From a virus, in IMG/VR virus record IMGVR_UViG_3300008113_008492, positions 1 to 60,869 of that record: 60,869 nt of DNA; one strand, 5' to 3'. This document shows positions 56,530 through 60,869 of this stretch, piece after piece. Position numbers and translations under genes: made by a program. Each line of letters begins with the position of its first letter. Position 1 is the stretch's first letter. The notes beneath the pieces were generated by a model. That model was not told the origin of the DNA, ran no database searches, and worked only from the letters and a program-made list of their open reading frames with translations.

Positions 56530-57635
56530 TGAATAAAGCTCCATACGTTAATGTTGAAGATAATGAATATCCTGTTGCCCATAAAATATTTGAAGCAACA
56601 GATAGATGGGTTAGTCATTATGAGAGTATTAATGATTATTCATTTAAAAATGATGATTTAAGTAAGTTTCTTAGTAAATGGAATTTTACTGAGTTGTATT
56701 CAACTTATTACTCTACACCTAAAAAGCGTAGCCAACATAAATACTTTGGCAAAACGGTTATTAATGAGAAAGGACAACCATCAATGATTGCGTTGAAGAT
56801 ATCACCATACGCGTTTAAAAAAATTAATGGTGGTGAAGATAATGATTGGGAAGATGAAAACGAACGTACTATTATTATTTATTCAAACATAAGTGATAGT
56901 GGATTTGAATTATTTAGAGAAGATCTATTTAAAATCCTTAAAAAACACAAAACAAAAGAAAACAATATATCATTAATTGTTCAGACTCGTCACGGATATG
57001 ATACTCAAACATTCGATCTGCCTAAGCAAAAATTGGATTTAGAACATAATTATGGTTCGTCATTTATACCAGTGCATGATAAGATATTATCAACACTAAA
57101 TAAAAAGAACGCTAATGGATTAGTTCTATTACATGGTGAACCAGGTACAGGCAAGACACACTACTTAAAATATTTAGCCTCTAAAATCAAGGACAAGAAG
57201 GTGATGTTCGTTCCACCATATTTAGTAGACTTCATCACCTCACCTGAAATGACTCCGTTTTTAATTGAAAACAGCGATTCAATTCTATTCATTGAAGATG
57301 CTGAACGTGTTATTACTGACCGAGATACTAACGGAGCCAACGGTGTATCTAATATACTAAACTTGACTGACGGTATTCTGGGAGATATATTAAACATTCA
57401 AATAGTCGCCACATTTAATATGGATCGTAAAAAGATTGATACAGCATTATTACGTAAAGGTAGATTAATTGCTGAACATAAATTCGATAAGTTAAAAGTC
57501 GACGATGCAAATAAGTTAATCAAACATTTAGGAATGGATCACATCGCTACTGATGATATGACATTAACTGAAATATATAATTTACAGGAAATCGAATATA
57601 AAGCTGTAGATACAAAACGTAAAATTGGATTTTAA
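56529..57635 (+). CDS. AAA+ ATPase (BCS1/Cdc48-like)
   Basis: 368 residues. The N-terminal 180 are unassigned. Walker A GEPGTGKT is near 202-209, Walker B ILFIEDAE near 251-258, sensor 1 IVATFNMD near 297, and RKGRL near 313 is an arginine-finger region. Such single-domain ATPases in large phages are of unknown role, possibly unfolding or remodelling. It lies after a lipoprotein gene in a one-base overlap. Confidence 0.88.
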   Translation: MNKAPYVNVEDNEYPVAHKIFEATDRWVSHYESINDYSFKNDDLSKFLSKWNFTELYSTYYSTPKKRSQHKYFGKTVINEKGQPSMIALKISPYAFKKINGGEDNDWEDENERTIIIYSNISDSGFELFREDLFKILKKHKTKENNISLIVQTRHGYDTQTFDLPKQKLDLEHNYGSSFIPVHDKILSTLNKKNANGLVLLHGEPGTGKTHYLKYLASKIKDKKVMFVPPYLVDFITSPEMTPFLIENSDSILFIEDAERVITDRDTNGANGVSNILNLTDGILGDILNIQIVATFNMDRKKIDTALLRKGRLIAEHKFDKLKVDDANKLIKHLGMDHIATDDMTLTEIYNLQEIEYKAVDTKRKIGF

Positions 57636-57638
57636 AAG

Positions 57639-57655
57639 TGTCTTCATTACATTTA
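57639..57655 (+). promoter_or_regulatory. phage promoter-like 17-nt motif
   Basis: Copy TGTCTTCATTACATTTA, ending 5 nt before the ATG at 57661. It excludes the upstream in-frame TTG as start of the next gene. Confidence 0.55.
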
Positions 57656-57660
57656 ATCAT

Positions 57661-57885
57661 ATGAAAAAATTAATATTATTGTTATTGATTGCTACCGTAA
57701 CGTCGAGTTGTTATACCTACATTCCTGGATTTGGAGTTAGACGTGTAAACACTAGATTACAACCTTATCATCGTATAGGCGTTAATGGATATCATTTGCC
57801 TAATCGTAGATATAACAGAATTATTATACCTCATTCACCAAAACGTAGACAGAGTATAATAATTATACCTTCAAATAAAAAGTAA
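57661..57885 (+). CDS. lipoprotein with basic tail
   Basis: 74 residues from ATG 57661: signal with lipobox TSSC (Cys near 17), then a Arg/Pro/Tyr-rich mature part (HLPNRRYNRIIIPHSPKRR). It would be anchored in the outer membrane. No family recognised. Confidence 0.7.
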   Translation: MKKLILLLLIATVTSSCYTYIPGFGVRRVNTRLQPYHRIGVNGYHLPNRRYNRIIIPHSPKRRQSIIIIPSNKK

Positions 57886-57896
57886 ATATTTATAAT
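57884..57896 (+). promoter_or_regulatory. ATATTTATA-type promoter-like element
   Basis: AAATATTTATAAT, ending 19 nt before the ATG at 57916. Confidence 0.35.
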
Positions 57897-57915
57897 AAAC
57901 CAAAACCAAGTAAAA

Positions 57916-58101
57916 ATGAAAAATTTATTCGCACTAACATTCGTTGCATTATTTATCGCATTAGCAGCTACATCATGTGGTTCTAAAACAGAATCTACTA
58001 CTGCTGATTCAACTACAGTAGATACTATTGCTGCTGATACAGTTGTTGCAGACACTGCTGTTACTGATTCAGTTGATGCTGATGCTGTTGAAGCTAAATA
58101 A
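57916..58101 (+). CDS. small lipoprotein with Asp/Thr/Ala-rich tail
   Basis: 61 residues: signal peptide, lipobox ATSC (Cys near 21), then a low-complexity acidic tail (DSTTVDTIAADTVVADT). It would be a flexible surface or periplasmic tether. Followed by a strong terminator. Confidence 0.7.
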   Translation: MKNLFALTFVALFIALAATSCGSKTESTTADSTTVDTIAADTVVADTAVTDSVDADAVEAK

Positions 58102-58120
58102 TTTTAGTTAGTATTAAGTG

Positions 58121-58142
58121 AAGGGGAACTTAGGTTCCCCTT
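58121..58142 (+). terminator. rho-independent terminator fused to promoter
   Basis: AAGGGGAAC-TTAG-GTTCCCCTT, 9-bp stem, then the TTTCTTAATT start of the promoter motif. Confidence 0.8.
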
Positions 58143-58157
58143 TCTTAATTATATTTA
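58141..58157 (+). promoter_or_regulatory. phage promoter-like 17-nt motif
   Basis: Copy TTTCTTAATTATATTTA, ending 22 nt before the ATG at 58180. Confidence 0.65.
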
Positions 58158-58179
58158 TATCAAATGAATAAATAATAAA

Positions 58180-58539
58180 ATGAAATTAACTCCAGAACAA
58201 ATACAAGGTGTTTTAGAATTAGAACCTAATGCTCAAATTGATCGTTTACAAAGTGCAAAACCATATATCAGAACAGGATATTGGAATCGTAATCGTGATT
58301 TAGAATCATTAAATGCTGGTTTAGCTAAATTAGGTTTAAAAGCAGAAGAATATGATGATTATGATGAGGATACAGGTTGGTTATATTGGTATGTATTAGA
58401 ACCTATTTCAAATGAATTATCACCTGAAGATCAAGCAACAGTTGATAAATACGAGGATGAAGAAGCGAATCGTGAAGTACCTCGTGACTATGCTTCGATG
58501 TATGAGCGCTTTGAAAAACTATCAGGCTTGTCTAAGTAA
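58180..58539 (+). CDS. hypothetical acidic protein
   Basis: 119 residues. Begins MKLTPEQIQGVLELEPNAQ; has RTGYWNRNRDLESLNAGLAKLG and an acidic C-terminus. No known domain. A single-gene unit ended by the next promoter motif. Confidence 0.65.
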   Translation: MKLTPEQIQGVLELEPNAQIDRLQSAKPYIRTGYWNRNRDLESLNAGLAKLGLKAEEYDDYDEDTGWLYWYVLEPISNELSPEDQATVDKYEDEEANREVPRDYASMYERFEKLSGLSK

Positions 58540-58541
58540 GA

Positions 58542-58558
58542 TTTCTTAATTATCTTTA
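58542..58558 (+). promoter_or_regulatory. phage promoter-like 17-nt motif
   Basis: Copy TTTCTTAATTATCTTTA, starting 2 nt after the upstream stop and ending 4 nt before the ATG at 58563. Confidence 0.6.
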
Positions 58559-58562
58559 AGGT

Positions 58563-58757
58563 ATGAAAACGAATAAATTAACATTTGCAGAAATTTTAGC
58601 TCAATTCAAACCAGAACCATTATCAGTAGGTGAAAGCTGTCACATTATATCTAGAATGACAACGCAACGAACAGGTAAAGGTAAACGAGATAAATTATAT
58701 CAAGTAAAACATAAGGGACACAGAGATGTGTCCCATTATATTTATGTGTGTATTTAA
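58563..58757 (+). CDS. hypothetical basic protein
   Basis: 64 residues, basic in the middle (TTQRTGKGKRDKLYQVKHKG). No family recognised. Its last codons form a hairpin followed by a motif-like ATTATATTTA, so its end is shared with a regulatory signal. Confidence 0.6.
   Translation: MKTNKLTFAEILAQFKPEPLSVGESCHIISRMTTQRTGKGKRDKLYQVKHKGHRDVSHYIYVCI
58715..58744 (+). terminator. hairpin plus half promoter motif inside a coding end
   Basis: GGGACAC-AGAGAT-GTGTCCC (7 bp) is followed by ATTATATTTA, the downstream half of the promoter motif. It repeats the fused stop/start arrangement within the 3' end of the gene at 58563. Confidence 0.5.
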
Positions 58758-58765
58758 TATGAGCA

Positions 58766-58951
58766 GTGGAAACAAATACCATAATTACTCGATTGATGGA
58801 TTTACACAATCAGTCAACAATGATATTGTTGTCGAGTAAAGATGGACTACGCTCAAATGAATATAAAATGTTACAATTAGAAATACGTCAATTACAAAAC
58901 CAACTATCAAATGCCCAGAGGACGACCAAAATCAACACAGATACCAACTGA
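58766..58951 (+). CDS. helical hypothetical protein (GTG start possible)
   Basis: 61 residues if started at GTG 58766 (ATG 58796 gives a shorter form). Mainly helical: ITRLMDLHNQSTMILLSS, then EYKMLQLEIRQLQNQLSN, a coiled-coil segment. Overlaps the next gene by 41 nt. A 26-codon ATG ORF at 58759 in another frame is judged spurious. Confidence 0.5.
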   Translation: METNTIITRLMDLHNQSTMILLSSKDGLRSNEYKMLQLEIRQLQNQLSNAQRTTKINTDTN

Positions 58952-59129
58952 AAAATGGACTATTACTTATGTAGTAATGGGATCCAAAGATATAAAAGGT
59001 AAATATCAGAATTATAAGGTAGTACGAAATCAAGATAACCAATTGAGATGCAATTGCTTAGCATTCCAATGTGGACGTACTAAAGTGTGTAAGCATATTC
59101 AAAACATTAAAGACCATTTACATATATAG
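58911..59129 (+). CDS. SWIM zinc-finger-like protein
   Basis: 72 residues. A basic start (PRGRPKSTQIP, AT-hook-like) is followed by strands and CNCLAFQCGRTKVCKHIQNI, fitting the C-x-C-x(n)-C-x-H pattern of SWIM zinc fingers, which bind DNA or proteins. Possibly a DNA-binding regulator. Overlaps the previous ORF. Confidence 0.7.
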   Translation: MPRGRPKSTQIPTEKWTITYVVMGSKDIKGKYQNYKVVRNQDNQLRCNCLAFQCGRTKVCKHIQNIKDHLHI

Positions 59130-59131
59130 TT

Positions 59132-59872
59132 ATGAAAACAGTTATAATAGGTGACATTCACGGACGTGATTGTTGGAAAGGTATTGTAGCAAATGAAGCT
59201 CCAGACCGAGTTATATTCATAGGTGATTACTTTGATTCATATGATAATTATACTGCGGCTGAGCAGATGCACAATTTCCAAGAAATTGTAAATTGGAAGA
59301 AATCAGGCCAATGTGGTGTAGCTATGTTGATTGGTAATCATGATTATCATTATATGAGAGGTATTACTGAGCATTATTCAGGATACCAAGCCGGAGCTAG
59401 AGCTGCTATTGAACAATTATTAGAAGATAATAAAGAACATTTACAGATGTGTTATCAAATGGGCGTGTTCGTATTTAGTCATGCTGGTGTATCAGCTAAT
59501 TGGTTGAAAAATAATGGATGGAATGGAGAGTACGTATCTGATTTTGTAAATGATGTATGGAGATATAAACCAAATAAATTTAAATTTACAGGACGTGATC
59601 CATATGGTGATAGTGTTGAGTCGTCCCCAATTTGGATTCGACCGGATGCATTACAGAGATCAAATTATGATGTATTACGATCACATTATATTCAAGTTGT
59701 AGGACATACCCAACAACGACAAATTGATCGTAAAGGTAAATCAACAGGTGGTCGTTACTACTATATCGATGCATTAGGCACATCAGGTGAATATATGATT
59801 TTAGAACAAATTAGTACGGATAACGGTGAAATAAAATTTAACACATATAAAAATGAAACAGCTACTACGTAA
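59132..59872 (+). CDS. PPP-like metallophosphoesterase
   Basis: 246 residues with GDIHGRDCW near 7-15, FIGDYFDSYDN near 30-40, LIGNHDYHYM near 66-75, FSHAGVS near 113-119 and VGHTQQRQ near 193. This is the PPP family order (D-x-H, GD-x-x-D, GNHD, H, GHT) of protein and diadenosine-tetraphosphate phosphatases. A phosphatase role in takeover is possible. The next ORF overlaps its end by 20 nt. Confidence 0.9.
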   Translation: MKTVIIGDIHGRDCWKGIVANEAPDRVIFIGDYFDSYDNYTAAEQMHNFQEIVNWKKSGQCGVAMLIGNHDYHYMRGITEHYSGYQAGARAAIEQLLEDNKEHLQMCYQMGVFVFSHAGVSANWLKNNGWNGEYVSDFVNDVWRYKPNKFKFTGRDPYGDSVESSPIWIRPDALQRSNYDVLRSHYIQVVGHTQQRQIDRKGKSTGGRYYYIDALGTSGEYMILEQISTDNGEIKFNTYKNETATT

Positions 59873-59978
59873 AATTGAATTATGGATTGATATCCATTTA
59901 GTATATTTCCTATATAATGGAAATAAAACACAACGTTATTACGATTATTTAGAACAAAAGTGGAACATTAAAAAATAA
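59853..59978 (+). CDS. 41-residue hypothetical protein
   Basis: Short ORF overlapping the phosphatase gene by 20 nt and ending 3 nt before the next ATG. Sequence KIELWIDIHLVYFLYNGNK with aromatic residues, no recognised domain. Supported by tight spacing. Confidence 0.5.
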   Translation: MKQLLRKIELWIDIHLVYFLYNGNKTQRYYDYLEQKWNIKK

Positions 59979-59981
59979 ATT

Positions 59982-60242
59982 ATGGAAAAGTACAATAAAC
60001 TAAAGTACGGCAAATTTAAAACAGCAGACGGAACAATCGGCTACTACATTGATCGAGGTGGTAAGAAACAATTCCACAATTCAGACGGACCTGCATTCAT
60101 CCCACAAGGCGATCGCAAATTAAAAGAATACCACGTATTCGGAATGCCGATGAGCGAGAAGGACTTCGATTATTGGCAACGTAATTTCGAGGGTATTCCT
60201 GATTATAAGAAATTCCAGAAAGCGGGAAATAGAGGTGAATAA
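59982..60242 (+). CDS. conserved phage protein, MORN-like repeat
   Basis: 86 residues. DGTIGYYIDRGGKKQFHNSDGPAFI has the H-N-x-D-G-P-A motif of small phage proteins related to MORN-like repeats, and YHVFGMPMSEKDFDYW follows. Function unknown. Terminator and promoter follow. Confidence 0.75.
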   Translation: MEKYNKLKYGKFKTADGTIGYYIDRGGKKQFHNSDGPAFIPQGDRKLKEYHVFGMPMSEKDFDYWQRNFEGIPDYKKFQKAGNRGE

Positions 60243-60249
60243 CATGGAT

Positions 60250-60267
60250 AGAGGGCTTCGGCCCTCT
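60250..60267 (+). terminator. rho-independent terminator, TTCG tetraloop
   Basis: AGAGGGC-TTCG-GCCCTCT, 7-bp stem with a UNCG loop. The last T is the first base of the promoter motif. Confidence 0.85.
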
Positions 60268-60283
60268 TTCCTTATTATCTTTA
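60267..60283 (+). promoter_or_regulatory. phage promoter-like 17-nt motif
   Basis: Copy TTTCCTTATTATCTTTA, ending 31 nt before the ATG at 60315. Confidence 0.6.
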
Positions 60284-60314
60284 CTATGTTCGAAAATTAA
60301 AAACAAACAAACAT

Positions 60315-60529
60315 ATGAATAAGACAGAAAAACGATTGAAGGTGATGGAACATTTACCTTAACTAATGAAAATTATCCAAACGAGTCAATGTCATATCAT
60401 AGATCATATTATGATGTATGTACGCCTAATTGGTCGCCTGCTGAAATGATTGAACATGAAGAACTGTTCAACAACCACATTCAAACAGTTATCATTCCTG
60501 AAGCCGATAGGCTAGAACAACTTTCTTAA
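60315..60529 (+). pseudogene. small gene with a -1 frame break at an A-run
   Basis: From ATG 60315 the frame stops after 15 codons. If one extra A is read in the A5 run near 60331-60335, the frame continues as MNKTEKTIEGDG... for about 71 residues to a stop at 60527-60529, which lies in the next promoter motif. Coding-like spacing (promoter to start, stop to promoter) favours one gene. The break could be a sequencing error, slippage or a real mutation. Confidence 0.55.
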
Positions 60530-60538
60530 TTACATTTA
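60522..60538 (+). promoter_or_regulatory. phage promoter-like 17-nt motif
   Basis: Copy TTTCTTAATTACATTTA, overlapping the stop of the preceding frame-broken gene and ending 22 nt before the ATG at 60561. Confidence 0.6.
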
Positions 60539-60560
60539 ACATGTACAAATAAACAAACAT

Positions 60561-60869
60561 ATGGAAAATACAATCGAAATTGCCCCAAATCAATTACCGC
60601 TATTCGCAGATATGCTAACGGTAGAACAAGAACAACGTGTTGCTGCTGCTAAAGCAGATGCTACAAAGCAAATGGAACGTCAACGAGTTGATGTTATACG
60701 CAAAGCAGCATTAGTAGATAAGGCTGGGTTCACATCGGATCAATATGGTTATAGTATTGACTGTATTAAAGTGACGCGTGAAATTAATGTTAACCCATGG
60801 AGAGAAACAAGTAAACTAGTTGAGGTAGAATTAGACCGTTTCAATGGTAACTTCTATATCTTATTTGAT
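60561..60869 (+). CDS. hypothetical protein, 3' end outside window
   Basis: 103 codons are visible with no stop before the window end. NQLPLFADMLTVEQEQRVAAAKADATKQMERQRVDVIRKAALVDKAGF forms a helical, charged N-terminal half; then a strand-rich part (YGYSIDCIKVTREINVNPW). No family recognised. It has a promoter motif upstream. Confidence 0.65.
   Translation, partial: MENTIEIAPNQLPLFADMLTVEQEQRVAAAKADATKQMERQRVDVIRKAALVDKAGFTSDQYGYSIDCIKVTREINVNPWRETSKLVEVELDRFNGNFYILFD

Noticed and set aside
57625-57660. TTG start upstream of the 57661 lipoprotein
   Set aside because: It would put the promoter motif inside the gene and spoil the lipoprotein signal.
58759-58839. 26-codon ORF starting ATG at 58759
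   Set aside because: Out of frame with the longer helical ORF and lacks composition support.
1-60869. Integrated prophage or insertion sequence
   Set aside because: No integrase, transposase, terminal repeats or att-like duplications were seen in the window.

Overview
The window is about 60.9 kb of AT-rich, densely packed DNA. Nearly every gene reads on the + strand, and genes often overlap by 1-80 nt. It looks like part of a large tailed-phage genome with a T4-like replication core. That core is visible as a family B DNA polymerase, a gp45-type sliding clamp, gp44- and gp62-type clamp-loader subunits, and many small conserved phage proteins. Signal peptides that end in AQ or SQ, lipoproteins, the DUF4494 protein and the absence of strong Shine-Dalgarno sites all point to a Bacteroidota (probably flavobacterial) host. 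The host is an inference. No virion structural genes, terminase or integrase were recognised here, so the window is only part of the genome.

Layout. 1-3.4 kb: a 7-deazaguanine DNA-modification block (3' end of a DpdA-like transglycosylase, QueD, QueC, QueE); the first enzyme, FolE, lies apart at 20.4-21.1 kb. 3.4-9.3 kb: small phage genes, a heme oxygenase overlapping a ferredoxin-dependent bilin reductase, thymidylate synthase, a secreted SGNH hydrolase, a glycosyltransferase and a secreted NUC nuclease. 9.3-9.85 kb: five tRNAs (Tyr, Ser, Thr, Glu, Gln) with an unexplained structured element among them. 10.3-10.7 kb: a gap holding hairpins. 10.7-19.35 kb: a run of exported or membrane proteins (cohesin/dockerin-like protein, CsgG-like protein, small beta-barrels, holin-like proteins, a GH19 endolysin and a very low-complexity outer-membrane-type protein). 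19.4-26 kb: 2OG-Fe(II) oxygenase, FolE, MazG-like protein and four glycosyltransferases. 26-36.3 kb: DNA polymerase, clamp, Hsp20, GroES, GroEL, two tRNA loci, clamp loader and a Cas4/RecB-like nuclease. 36.3-46.8 kb: a second, larger glycan block (glycosyltransferases, methyltransferase, FAD oxidoreductase, SDR epimerase, sugar isomerase). 46.8-60.9 kb: many small genes plus HNH protein, phosphoribosyltransferase, a glycosyltransferase next to a disrupted LpxH-like phosphoesterase, T4-type lysozyme, DUF932 protein, metallophosphoesterases and an AAA+ ATPase.

Regulation. A 17-nt motif (about TTTCYTWATTANNTTTA) occurs at least 22 times, always 4-38 nt before a start codon. In nine places it begins inside the T-tail of a rho-independent terminator, giving compact stop-and-restart punctuation. 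A shorter ATATTTATA element precedes other genes, including the exported-protein block.

Most notable: the heme oxygenase plus bilin reductase pair in a phage of a probably non-photosynthetic host; QueD and QueC copies that have lost their usual zinc ligands; the terminator/promoter fusions; an LpxH-like gene that has lost its GHxH metal motif and its frame; a 159-nt tRNA-like gene; and about 18 glycan-related genes.
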